A DNA stretch of 53,530 bases from Clostridiales bacterium (GTDB taxonomy: Bacteria > Bacillota > Clostridia > Christensenellales > DTU072). Position 1 is the stretch's first letter, and each line of letters begins with the position of its first letter. The position numbers were made by a program, and so were the translations under genes. Shown piece after piece: positions 16,982-24,144 of the stretch. Under the pieces are notes generated by a model, which was not told the DNA's origin, searched no databases, and saw nothing but the letters and a program-made list of their open reading frames with translations. The stretch spans positions 1 through 53,530 of the forward strand of contig JAAZJD010000060.1 in NCBI GenBank assembly GCA_012800525.1, in the 5' to 3' direction.

Positions 16982-18139
16982 ATGGCAAAACAAGCAAAAC
17001 CAATTCAACCGTATCGTGGCGGAGTAAGACCAGCACCTGGAGTAGGAAGGCCTTACCCTGTGCGTCCTGGAACCCCAAGACCAACAGGTCAAAGACCTGT
17101 GCCAAGACGACCTGAACCTATTCCTGTTAAAAAGAATAGAAGGAAAGAGCGGGAATATTTTTTCATAATGAAAAGAGGCATTTGTTTTTTCATTATGGTT
17201 TTTGCATTGGTGTGGCTTGCAGTTTTTGCTTTAAGTTTCCTTAAAATATTACCAAATTTCACATCCATTTTGATTGAACCAGATAGGACACCAATTTCTT
17301 TGAGAGAAGAGCAAGCAACTGATGAGCTTGATGAAGATGGCAATCCTATAATCCAAGAATATGAAGATAAGAGTGTTTTTATCGGTCTTGATGATATGAT
17401 TTATGGTTCTATTGGTAAATTATTGAAAAAACCACAAGTAGATGCAGATGGAGCCTCTAAATCACCATATTATGATAATTTAATGAAAGAGATAGACACT
17501 ATAAATGGTGCTGCATCTGAAAATGCTGACACGGAAGGTGAGCCAGAAGCTGAAGAAAATCCTGCAGCTACAAGTAGCTTATATTTGGCAGGTGAAGAAG
17601 AAGGTGGGGATGCTGAAGGTGAGGAATCAGAAGAAACGCCAGTTGTAGATGAAAGAGGTGAAGTTGCAGCTGAAGATACAATGTTTTCAATTGGCACCAT
17701 GGCTGTAACCTATTTTCCAATAGTATTAGCAGTAGGAGTAGTTTTAGCGCTTTTAATATTATTGTTAGCCTTTTTTGCCTTGTTTGGAAGACGTATTTTT
17801 AGAGGCTTTACGATAATGGCAATTTTATTGCTAGTTGTTGGAGTTCTTACTTTACTTGGTGGAATAGCAGCTTCAGGAATACGCCAAGGATTACCTACAA
17901 AAGATTCAGAAACTGGCGAAGTGACTAGCATAATAGACTTTTCTAGAATTGTTGAGTTTTTAACTGGTAGTTTTACTCCTGTGCCAGAAGAAGAAGTCGA
18001 AGTTGAAGAAGGTCAATTGGCAGATTTAACTGCCGTAGGAGGAATACCACTCCTAGTCTTTGCGGTGGCTCCAGTAGCAATCCTAGTTTTATCCTTCTTT
18101 ACAAAAAAGAAAGTGCCATATAGTATTTTTGATAGATAG
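16982..18139 (+). CDS. Unknown four-TM membrane protein with acidic external loop, paralogue of 15584-16519
   Basis: 385 residues. The N-terminal 60 residues are Pro/Arg/Gly-rich and basic, hence cytosolic. TM1 is at about 64-88. An external loop (90-243) is strongly acidic and low-complexity and contains FIGLDDMIYGSIGKLLKKP (133-151), matching the upstream paralogue. TM2-TM4 are at about 244-268, 275-297 and 352-373, with another acidic patch (335-344) between TM3 and TM4. It has no QL...VPY motif, but the next gene, 27 bases on, supplies it. An AGGAGA ribosome binding site lies somewhat far (about 11 bases) from the ATG. The preceding 85-base gap is AT-rich with TATAAT-like strings, so an internal promoter is possible. 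Confidence 0.75.
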   Translation: MAKQAKPIQPYRGGVRPAPGVGRPYPVRPGTPRPTGQRPVPRRPEPIPVKKNRRKEREYFFIMKRGICFFIMVFALVWLAVFALSFLKILPNFTSILIEPDRTPISLREEQATDELDEDGNPIIQEYEDKSVFIGLDDMIYGSIGKLLKKPQVDADGASKSPYYDNLMKEIDTINGAASENADTEGEPEAEENPAATSSLYLAGEEEGGDAEGEESEETPVVDERGEVAAEDTMFSIGTMAVTYFPIVLAVGVVLALLILLLAFFALFGRRIFRGFTIMAILLLVVGVLTLLGGIAASGIRQGLPTKDSETGEVTSIIDFSRIVEFLTGSFTPVPEEEVEVEEGQLADLTAVGGIPLLVFAVAPVAILVLSFFTKKKVPYSIFDR

Positions 18140-18166
18140 ATTTAGGATATTTAATAGAGGTGGAAA

Positions 18167-18430
18167 ATGTCTAGAAAAAACAAAAAGAAAGATTTACAAA
18201 ATGAAGGGATGCAAATGTCAAGAAAGACATATACTTTCAGAGTCTTGAATACGACAGGACCAGTTCCAATTGCAAGACCTAACGATTTTATTCAATTAAC
18301 TCCAGCTGTACAACCAGTTCCAATTGTTCCTTATACTGATTCGCAAGGGGCATTTGGCGGAGATCCATATGCTGGAGAAGGTGTTGATGATTATAATGAA
18401 GATTATGATTATAGCGACGATTTTTATTAG
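18167..18430 (+). CDS. Unknown small soluble protein with QL...VQP..VPY motif
   Basis: 87 residues, no TM segment. Basic start (MSRKNKKKD), then FRVLNTTGPVPIARPNDFI, the motif QLTPAVQPVPIVPY (43-56), a Gly-rich patch and an acidic/aromatic end DYDYSDDFY. It is clearly paralogous to the 120-residue protein at 16534, without the Pro/Gly/Tyr middle. It sits between two four-TM genes of the same operon (27 bases from each neighbour). GAGGTGG ribosome binding site. Function unknown; it is probably a motif-bearing partner of the upstream four-TM protein. Confidence 0.75.
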   Translation: MSRKNKKKDLQNEGMQMSRKTYTFRVLNTTGPVPIARPNDFIQLTPAVQPVPIVPYTDSQGAFGGDPYAGEGVDDYNEDYDYSDDFY

Positions 18431-18457
18431 GAAATAATGCCAAAGGAGGACTTTAAA

Positions 18458-19312
18458 ATGGCAAAGAAAGATAAAAACAAAGAAAAAGCTGTCCAAGTTA
18501 ATGCTGTTCCAGCACAAGGACAACCACAACCAGGTCTACCAAGACCAGCAAGAAGGCCATCTAAACCATTACAACTCAACCCAATTATACAGCCAATTGC
18601 ATTTGTTCCTTATTCAACACAACAACAAGAGTTGTATATGTGGGAAGAAGAACAACAATATGATGGAGGCCCATACTATGATGCACAAGCACAAGCAGCA
18701 AGTGCAGCTTATGATGTAGCCGCTCCAGCTTATGGTGATTCTTCATATCAAGCAAGTGCAGGTGCATATGATCAAGGTTATTATGGTGGATATGGTTATC
18801 AAGACTATGGATATGGATATGCTCCAGCTCCAGTAGCTTCAGTAGAAACTAAAAAGAAGAAAAAAGTTAGTGCAGCGGCAATAATTTTGATTATTCTTTC
18901 ACTCCTTTCAATTGCATTAATTGTAGTAGGAAAATTTTTGAACCAAAGCTTTCTACTAATGACAGGCGAAACATCAGGCTTAGATATGATTATTAATTTC
19001 TTTAATGATATGATAGCTGGTGCAGAATTTGGTGAAGCTATGATAATGCCAATAGCAGTATTGGTTGTAGCAGTAGGTGCAGTAATAGTACTTTTAGGTT
19101 CATTATTTGGACTATTTAAAAAAGGCGCAACTGTTTTTGCTAAGTTAGGCGCATGCCTTGCTTTCATTGGAGCATTAGTAGGATTAGTAGTAGGATTAAT
19201 TAAAGCTGATACAGTTCAAATTCAAATTGGATTCTATATTTTGGTTGGTATTGCTGCTTTAACATTAATAATAGCTTTCGCAGCAAAAAATGCCCCAAAA
19301 GCAAAAAAATAG
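18458..19312 (+). CDS. Unknown membrane protein: QL...VPY motif, Tyr/Ala/Gly-rich linker, four TM helices
   Basis: 284 residues. I use the ATG at 18458 because AAAGGAGG lies just before it; an in-frame ATG at 18437 would add seven residues and has no ribosome binding site. Basic N-terminus, Pro/Gln-rich stretch, motif QLNPIIQPIAFVPY (39-52), then a low-complexity Tyr/Gly/Ala/Gln linker (60-125), a Lys5 run (132-136), and four TM segments (about 137-158, 196-219, 228-248, 256-275). After TM1 a GLDMIINFFNDMI segment (174-186) echoes the GLDD segment of its paralogues. Motif and membrane domain are in one chain here, unlike the two preceding pairs. Confidence 0.78.
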   Translation: MAKKDKNKEKAVQVNAVPAQGQPQPGLPRPARRPSKPLQLNPIIQPIAFVPYSTQQQELYMWEEEQQYDGGPYYDAQAQAASAAYDVAAPAYGDSSYQASAGAYDQGYYGGYGYQDYGYGYAPAPVASVETKKKKKVSAAAIILIILSLLSIALIVVGKFLNQSFLLMTGETSGLDMIINFFNDMIAGAEFGEAMIMPIAVLVVAVGAVIVLLGSLFGLFKKGATVFAKLGACLAFIGALVGLVVGLIKADTVQIQIGFYILVGIAALTLIIAFAAKNAPKAKK

Positions 19313-19353
19313 AAAGTTAAATTTCTAAAAAACATACAGAGAGGAAGAGATTA

Positions 19354-19713
19354 ATGTGTAAAAGATTTAGACGAAGAAAAGAGCCGATACATGACGGTTT
19401 ACAGCGCTCAAATGTGCCGACAAGACAATTGCAAGATTCGGCATATCCTATAGCGCAAGCACCATCACAATCGATGCCTATGCCAAATACCAGTGCCTTT
19501 CATGTGGCACCAAATGGCATGCCAATGGGATTACCGACATATTCATCTGTAGATGAGTATGGAAGGGTATATACTCCCATAATGCATTATGGACCACAGC
19601 CAGTTAGTGCGCCGATGCCTATAGCTAAGCCAGCAAGTATTGTTCAATTAGCTCCAATAGTATCGCCAGTGGCCTTTGTTCCATTTAGTGCTCAAGAGGA
19701 TAATGAAGCATAG
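19354..19713 (+). CDS. Unknown small soluble protein with degenerate QL...VSP..VPF motif
   Basis: 119 residues, no TM segment. Very basic N-terminus (MCKRFRRRKE), a Pro/Met-rich middle, then QLAPIVSPVAFVPF (98-111) near the C-terminus with a short acidic end. The Gln-Pro step is Ser-Pro and the final Tyr is Phe, so it is the most divergent copy of the motif. AGAGAGGAAGAG precedes the ATG. It lies 14 bases before the last gene of the operon. Function unknown; it is the third stand-alone carrier of the motif. Confidence 0.75.
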   Translation: MCKRFRRRKEPIHDGLQRSNVPTRQLQDSAYPIAQAPSQSMPMPNTSAFHVAPNGMPMGLPTYSSVDEYGRVYTPIMHYGPQPVSAPMPIAKPASIVQLAPIVSPVAFVPFSAQEDNEA

Positions 19714-19727
19714 AGGAGGGCATTGAG

Positions 19728-20693
19728 ATGGATAAAAATAATAACAACAATAGTATGGTTGATTATGGAAGATGGGTTCCTGTTGATGAAAGTCAGTTAG
19801 GATTTAAATTACCACCAATTCCTACAAATCAACCCGTAGCAGGTCCTGATGGTTCGTTGTATTGTGTAGGCGATTCGAAGCCTGAACTAAGTTCAGTTGG
19901 TGCAAATACCAACAATGCAATTCCAACACCATCATCTATAGTGCAAATGCCATCTATAGTACAACCTATAGCATTGGTGCCTTATACAACACAAAATCAA
20001 CCTATGCTTCAATATGACCCATATTCAAGGCCAGTTGAACCAGAAGGTGCGCCAAAGGCTCCAGTTTATATAAAGAAACCATATAGACCTATAAGTTTTA
20101 CGGCATTTGTGATAGCACTTGTTGCGCTGATAGTATTTTTACTATTTGCAGTTGTGGCATTCCAAGAAAACTCAGCAAGAGAAGCTTTTAAAGCAAATGG
20201 AATTGAGTTGATTAGTGCAGTAGATAATGTGTTTAATTTAGATAGTACTACGCCCTATGGTTCGATAATTGCAGAAAAAAGTGGAGACACTTTTGGCAAG
20301 ATAGTTGTTTATGCATTGCCATTTTTGTCAATAATAGTGGTTGTATTCTTCGTTCTATTAGCATTTAAATATCTGCTTAGATTTTTCACAAAGAAATCTC
20401 CTAGATCATTTAGTGTTCTTGCTTTTTTAAACATCATAGTAACAGCTTTGATGTTTGTAGGGTTATTAATAATGAGCAATGCTGAAGTGCCAATAGATGC
20501 TAGAGCTATGAATACTAGAGCATTTTTTGCATTAGAAGCATCTCCAGCAACCATAATGGGTAAATGGGCGCTAGGTTTTGCCCTTGTGGCATCAATTGTG
20601 CTATTTATTATTCCATTCTTTGCAAGGAAGAATGCATATATGATAGAGCGTGATGATCCAGCAAATAAGACATATATAATTTCAGCTGAATAA
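19728..20693 (+). CDS. Unknown membrane protein: QM...VQP..VPY motif and four TM helices
   Basis: 321 residues, last gene of the operon. The N-terminal region is Asn/Pro-rich (MDKNNNNNS) and carries the motif QMPSIVQPIALVPY (73-86), followed by TTQNQPMLQYDPYSRP. The PLWQY at the same place in the first protein of the cluster matches PMLQY here. TM segments are at about 123-145, 191-213, 228-250 and 279-297. The TM1-TM2 loop holds a less acidic segment with ELISAVDNVFNL in the position of the GLDD region. The basic stretch before TM1 (KKPYR) suggests the motif is cytosolic. GGAGG ribosome binding site; a strong terminator follows. Confidence 0.78.
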   Translation: MDKNNNNNSMVDYGRWVPVDESQLGFKLPPIPTNQPVAGPDGSLYCVGDSKPELSSVGANTNNAIPTPSSIVQMPSIVQPIALVPYTTQNQPMLQYDPYSRPVEPEGAPKAPVYIKKPYRPISFTAFVIALVALIVFLLFAVVAFQENSAREAFKANGIELISAVDNVFNLDSTTPYGSIIAEKSGDTFGKIVVYALPFLSIIVVVFFVLLAFKYLLRFFTKKSPRSFSVLAFLNIIVTALMFVGLLIMSNAEVPIDARAMNTRAFFALEASPATIMGKWALGFALVASIVLFIIPFFARKNAYMIERDDPANKTYIISAE

Positions 20694-20731
20694 TTAAAAA
20701 CACTTTAATCTCTCATAAAGTATAGTTTAAG

Positions 20732-20759
20732 CGGGGCAACAAAAGCCCCGTTTTTATTT
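20732..20759 (+). terminator. Strong terminator closing the motif/membrane-protein operon
   Basis: CGGGGC (20732-20737) pairs with GCCCCG (20745-20750) around AACAAAA, followed by TTTTTATTT. It is the only strong terminator after the one downstream of glnS, which supports treating the eight genes as one unit. Confidence 0.92.
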
Positions 20760-20794
20760 AGCTATTAATAAAAGATATTACACAAAAAGGAATT

Positions 20795-20912
20795 TTGTAG
20801 TTTTTAGATTCAATTGATGCTTGCATGAAAATGTTCCTATCACTTGAGGAAACTTGTAGATTTTTAGATTCAATCGATGTTTGCATGAAAATGCTCCTAT
20901 CACTTGAGGAAA
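20795..20912. repeat. Two tandem 60-bp repeats upstream of acpP
   Basis: The unit TTTTTAGATTCAAT...GCATGAAAATG...CCTATCACTTGAGGAAAC starts at 20801 and again at 20861, a 60-base period. The copies differ at about three positions plus one indel near the TTGTAG leader. No coding function; it fills most of the 306-base gap between the operon terminator and acpP. Confidence 0.85.
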
Positions 20913-20999
20913 CTTGAGTTTTGTTATATCATTAAAACTGTAGTCAAAACAAAAAACAATAAATGTTTTGATAAAAAGGTGTCAAAGAGGATAAAAATT

Positions 21000-21227
21000 A
21001 TGTTAGATAAATTAAAAGCCATTTTAAAAGATCAATTGGATATAGATACTAGTAACATAACAGCAGCCACAAGATTAGTAGAAGACCTAAAAGCAGATAG
21101 TATAGACCTTATGCAAATGGTCATGACAGTTGAAATTGATTTTGATGTCATTTTTGAAGATGATGACATCAAAAAACTCAAGACAGTTGGAGATGTAATG
21201 AAATTTTTAGAAAAAAATAAATCATAA
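21000..21227 (+). CDS. acpP: Acyl carrier protein
   Basis: 75 residues, acidic, four-helix ACP fold. The phosphopantetheine attachment Ser is in DLKADSIDLMQM (Ser34; family D-S-L-D, with Ile here). I start at the ATG at 21000, preceded by AGAGGAT; an in-frame ATG at 20904 would add 32 residues unlike any ACP and would begin at the repeat region. It carries acyl chains for fatty-acid or related synthesis. No fab genes are adjacent, so whether it is the housekeeping or a specialised ACP is unclear. Confidence 0.88.
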   Translation: MLDKLKAILKDQLDIDTSNITAATRLVEDLKADSIDLMQMVMTVEIDFDVIFEDDDIKKLKTVGDVMKFLEKNKS

Positions 21228-21277
21228 AATTTTCTAAATTTAATAAGTTTCATACATAAATAGAGTTTAGAAAGTAG

Positions 21278-21306
21278 TTGACAATAACTGCTTGTAGTGA
21301 TATATT
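21278..21306 (+). promoter_or_regulatory. Promoter of rpmG-secE-nusG
   Basis: TTGACA (21278-21283), 17 bases, TATATT (21301-21306; an overlapping TATTAT is at 21303). It lies 65 bases upstream of rpmG. Confidence 0.8.
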
Positions 21307-21371
21307 ATACAAGCACCGAAACGAAAAGGTGTATTTTTTTGACAACAAAGTTGCATTGGAGGTAAAAAACA

Positions 21372-21521
21372 ATGCGTGAAAGAATAGTTCTTGCATGTAC
21401 AGAGTGCAAACAAAGAAATTATAATACAATGAAAAACAAGAAAACTACTCCTGATAGAATTGAAATGAGTAAGTATTGTAGGTTTTGCAAAAAACATACT
21501 GTTCATAAAGAAACAAAATAA
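21372..21521 (+). CDS. rpmG: 50S ribosomal protein L33
   Basis: 49 residues ([12 protein letters not shown] start). The four cysteines Cys9, Cys12, Cys36 and Cys39 form the zinc-binding C+ version of L33. The R-N-Y-N-T-x-K-N-K motif and K-Y-C-R-F-C-K-K-H end are typical. GGAGG lies about seven bases before the ATG. It starts the classic rpmG-secE-nusG-rplK order; no tRNA-Trp lies between rpmG and secE. Confidence 0.95.
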   Translation: MRERIVLACTECKQRNYNTMKNKKTTPDRIEMSKYCRFCKKHTVHKETK

Positions 21522-21551
21522 AAAGAGTAGCTTGTTAGTCTGGAGTATATA

Positions 21552-21926
21552 ATGGCAAAAAAGAAGGATTTAATTGATATAGGTGAAGTGGAAGTAAAAG
21601 ATGATACTGCTTCTACTAAAAGTCGTACCCAAAAATCTGGACCTAGAAAACAAACCAAGCAAAGGGTTTCTACTAGGGGTGGACGTAAAGTTGTCATTGA
21701 AAAGGAAAACCCAGGAAAGAAAATAGCAGCTTTCTTTAAAGGGTTAAAAGCTGAATTAAAACTTGTAACTTGGCCACCATGGAGAAGCACTCAAAAAGTA
21801 AAAGGTGTTTGGGCTAATACAGGTGTGGTCTTAATGGTAGTCTTATTTTTCCTAATAATTATAACTGCTTTTGACGCAGGTCTAAGTGCGTTATTAAGAT
21901 TATTAGTAGGGAAAGCAGGCAGTTAA
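21552..21926 (+). CDS. secE: Preprotein translocase subunit SecE
   Basis: The C-terminal ~65 residues are canonical SecE: FFKGLKAELKLVTWPPW (amphipathic helix, W-P signature) followed by one TM helix (VVLMVVLFFLIIITAFDAGL). SecE stabilises SecY in the export channel. The protein is 124 residues, about twice the minimal Gram-positive SecE, because of a ~55-residue basic, probably disordered N-terminal extension. The start at 21552 has TGGAG upstream. Gene order secE-nusG-rplK supports the call. Confidence 0.93.
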   Translation: MAKKKDLIDIGEVEVKDDTASTKSRTQKSGPRKQTKQRVSTRGGRKVVIEKENPGKKIAAFFKGLKAELKLVTWPPWRSTQKVKGVWANTGVVLMVVLFFLIIITAFDAGLSALLRLLVGKAGS

Positions 21927-21960
21927 TTAAAAAACACATTATATAAAGTTGGTAGTATAG

Positions 21961-22572
21961 ATGAGTAAAGAAGATATTAATAATGTAAATCAAAGTGAGC
22001 AAGAGTTAAATCGTGAAGAAGTTGTAGAGGAAACCGCTAAAGTTTCTAGAGAAGAACTTGCTCAATGGTATGTTGTGCATACTTATTCAACTCATGAAAA
22101 AGCTGTTAAGCAAAGTTTAGAGAGCATGATTGATAATAATAATCTTCAAGATGAAATTTTTGAAATTGCTATTCCAACTAAAGAAGAAATGGTAGAAAAA
22201 GATGGGAAGCGAAAAGTTGTTGAGAGAAAAAAATTCCCTAGCTACGTTTTTATTAAAATGATTTTATCAGATAAAATTTTGTATATTGTAAGAAATACAA
22301 AAGGAATAACTGGTTTCGTTGGGCCACAAGGTAAGGCTCTTCCATTGACAAATGAAGAAGTGAAAAAAATGGGATTAGAAAAGGTTACTATTGAAGAACT
22401 CAATGTAAAAGTTGGAGACAATGTTAGAATAGTATCTGGTCCGCTAGAGTCCTTCTTAGGTGTAGTTGACAATGTTAGCTCTGAGAAAGAGAAGATTAGA
22501 GTTATGGTTCAAATGTTTGGTAGAGAGACGCCTATAGATTTAGATTTTAACCAAGTTGAGGTTATCAACTAA
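21961..22572 (+). CDS. nusG: Transcription termination/antitermination factor NusG
   Basis: The NGN domain begins at QWYVVHTYSTHEKAV (about residue 35), with the K-x-F-P-S-Y-V-F-I-K-M strand; the C-terminal KOW domain contains VGDNVRIVSGPLESFLGVV (about 146-165) and FGRETPIDLDFNQVEVI. It binds RNA polymerase and affects pausing and elongation. 203 residues, slightly long because of an acidic 34-residue N-terminal extension. The Shine-Dalgarno sequence is weak (GGTAGT), so translation may be coupled to secE. Confidence 0.95.
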   Translation: MSKEDINNVNQSEQELNREEVVEETAKVSREELAQWYVVHTYSTHEKAVKQSLESMIDNNNLQDEIFEIAIPTKEEMVEKDGKRKVVERKKFPSYVFIKMILSDKILYIVRNTKGITGFVGPQGKALPLTNEEVKKMGLEKVTIEELNVKVGDNVRIVSGPLESFLGVVDNVSSEKEKIRVMVQMFGRETPIDLDFNQVEVIN

Positions 22573-22828
22573 TCTTATTTTGAGAAATAATAACCATTGG
22601 GTTATTGTAATATATCCGCTAGGTGTCGGTAACACCTAAAACAAATTAATAGCTAGAATTTTAGCAAACCAAAGACTTTAGGGGATAAGCTTCTAAGTAT
22701 GAAGAAAAGTCAAAAATGACCAATATATCAAAGCCGCAGAGCTTTGGTATAATCAAAGTCATATGGGAGAATAGCAAAATATTTCAGTGTTATTCGTATG
22801 TACCTTGTAGTCACGGAGGATATGGGCT
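22573..22828 (+). promoter_or_regulatory. Structured leader region upstream of rplK
   Basis: 256 bases without a gene contain several hairpins: AATAACC/GGTTATT just after nusG, AGGTGT/ACACCT (about 22620-22638), and ATATCAAAGC/GCTTTGGTAT (about 22725-22750). The last overlaps a TATAAT (22748-22753) that lacks a good -35. An r-protein autoregulatory leader is plausible for rplKA, but I recognise no specific Rfam-type core. Confidence 0.4.
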
Positions 22829-23254
22829 ATGGCAAAAAAAATTACGGCAGTAGTAAAATTGCAACTTGCAGCAGGTAAGGCAACACCTGGACCACCTGTT
22901 GGTTCGACTCTTGGACCATATGGAATCAATATTCCTGGTTTTACAAAAGAGTTTAACGATAAGACAAAAAATCAAATTGGTCTTATCATTCCAGTCGTAA
23001 TAACGATTTTCGCAGATCGTTCTTTTACTTTTATCACAAAAACTCCCCCAGCAGCAGTTTTGATTAAAAAAGCATGCAAGATTGAGAGTGGCAGTGCTAA
23101 TTCGAAGACAACTCAAGTCGCTACGATTACTGAAGCTCAAATAAGAGAAATTGCAGAACAAAAAATGCCTGATTTAAATGCAGCAAATGTTGAAACCGCT
23201 ATGAAAATGGTAGCAGGAACAGCACGCAGCATGGGCGTTAAGGTAGTGAAGTAG
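22829..23254 (+). CDS. rplK: 50S ribosomal protein L11
   Basis: 141 residues, standard length. N-terminal K-L-Q-L-x-A-G-x-A-x-P-x-P-P-V-G (13-28) followed by LGPYGINI, and the C-terminal RNA-binding domain ends in [10 protein letters not shown]. Forms the GTPase-associated centre with 23S rRNA. The ATG at 22829 is nine bases from GGAGG; an out-of-frame ATG lies seven bases upstream. rplA follows after ten bases. Confidence 0.97.
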   Translation: MAKKITAVVKLQLAAGKATPGPPVGSTLGPYGINIPGFTKEFNDKTKNQIGLIIPVVITIFADRSFTFITKTPPAAVLIKKACKIESGSANSKTTQVATITEAQIREIAEQKMPDLNAANVETAMKMVAGTARSMGVKVVK

Positions 23255-23264
23255 GAGGTTTGTC

Positions 23265-23954
23265 ATGAAAAGAGGAAAAGCATATAGAGAGTCATTAAAG
23301 TTGTATGAAAAGCTAAATGTATATGATGCAAAAGAAGGTATGGGCATCGTTTTGCAAACAGCAAAAGCAAAATTTGACGAAACGATAGAAGTTTCTGTTA
23401 GATTAGGTGTTGATCCACGTCATGCTGATCAACAAGTTAGAGGTGTTGTAGTATTGCCCCACGGTACTGGTAAAGCTGTTAGAGTTTTAGTTATAGCTAA
23501 AGGCGAAAAGGCTGATGAAGCTAGGGCAGCTGGTGCAGATTTCGTTGGTGATGATGACATGATTGAAAAGATTCAAGCTGGATGGTTTGATTTTGATACT
23601 TGTGTAACAACTCCAGATATGATGGGAAAAGTTGGAAGACTAGGAAAACTTTTAGGACCCAAAGGTTTAATGCCAACTCCCAAAAGTGGCACAGTAACTA
23701 TGGATGTTACTAAGGCTATAGCTGACATTAAGAGTGGTAAAGTTGAATATCGAGTAGACAAAACTGGAATAGTTCACTGTATAATAGGTAAAAAATCTTT
23801 TGGTGAAGACAAGTTGTTTGAAAACTTTGCAGTGTTAATGAATGCTATTATTAAAGCAAGGCCAGCTGCAGCTAAAGGTACATATATAAAGAGTACAGTC
23901 CTATCATCAACTATGGGGCCTGGTGTCAAGGTTTCCTACAAAAAACCAGACTAA
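23265..23954 (+). CDS. rplA: 50S ribosomal protein L1
   Basis: 229 residues, standard length. Family hallmarks: [25 protein letters not shown] near residue 40, [23 protein letters not shown] and the [14 protein letters not shown] block. Binds 23S rRNA at the L1 stalk and in many bacteria represses its own operon by binding a leader mimic. GGAGG at short distance. Co-transcribed with rplK. Confidence 0.97.
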   Translation: MKRGKAYRESLKLYEKLNVYDAKEGMGIVLQTAKAKFDETIEVSVRLGVDPRHADQQVRGVVVLPHGTGKAVRVLVIAKGEKADEARAAGADFVGDDDMIEKIQAGWFDFDTCVTTPDMMGKVGRLGKLLGPKGLMPTPKSGTVTMDVTKAIADIKSGKVEYRVDKTGIVHCIIGKKSFGEDKLFENFAVLMNAIIKARPAAAKGTYIKSTVLSSTMGPGVKVSYKKPD

Positions 23955-23981
23955 TTAAAAATATAAATTAAGCAATAATAC

Positions 23982-24010
23982 TTGACACTAATTTGTTGCT
24001 TAGTTACAAT
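23982..24010 (+). promoter_or_regulatory. Promoter of rplJ-rplL
   Basis: Perfect TTGACA (23982-23987), 17-base spacer, TACAAT (24005-24010). It lies immediately upstream of the L10 leader. Confidence 0.88.
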
Positions 24011-24019
24011 AACATTACA

Positions 24020-24124
24020 ATTAAACATCCTTCCAAGACCGTTTGTGCTTAAGGGCTTAATATCAAACGCAGAAGAAACAGAAAGGCGATTTTATTGCTC
24101 CGTTTCTTTTGGGACGGAGCAATT
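24020..24124 (+). ncRNA. Ribosomal protein L10 leader RNA
   Basis: The region after the promoter has the hallmark internal-loop signature of the L10 leader: AAGACCGTTTG, then TTAAGGGCTTAAT, then CAAACGCAGA, with CGTTTG pairing to CAAACG. Downstream, ATTGCTCCGT (24094-24103) and ACGGAGCAAT (24114-24123) form a strong hairpin, and GAAAC (24075-24079) could pair with GTTTC (24102-24106) as an alternative. In related bacteria L10(L12)4 binds this leader and represses rplJL. No T-run follows the hairpin, so control may be translational or by pausing. Confidence 0.78.
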
Positions 24125-24144
24125 AAAATATAGAGGAGGTTAAT

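Noticed and set aside
16982-18139. Motif-bearing assignment for the second split membrane protein (KPIQPY near its N-terminus)
   Set aside because: The short resemblance lacks the Q-L...V-P-Y pattern and is part of a general Pro/Arg-rich stretch.
18501-18767. Gln/His/Leu-rich open frames on both strands inside the 18458 gene
   Set aside because: They are frame shadows of a CAA/TAT/GGT-rich low-complexity linker; the true frame has ribosome binding site, motif and TM domain.
20795-20912. Possible CRISPR array
   Set aside because: Only two contiguous 60-bp copies with no spacers between them and no cas genes; it is a tandem duplication.
20904-20999. 32-residue N-terminal extension of acpP
   Set aside because: It has no ribosome binding site, is unlike any ACP and overlaps the end of the tandem repeat; the ATG at 21000 has a good site.
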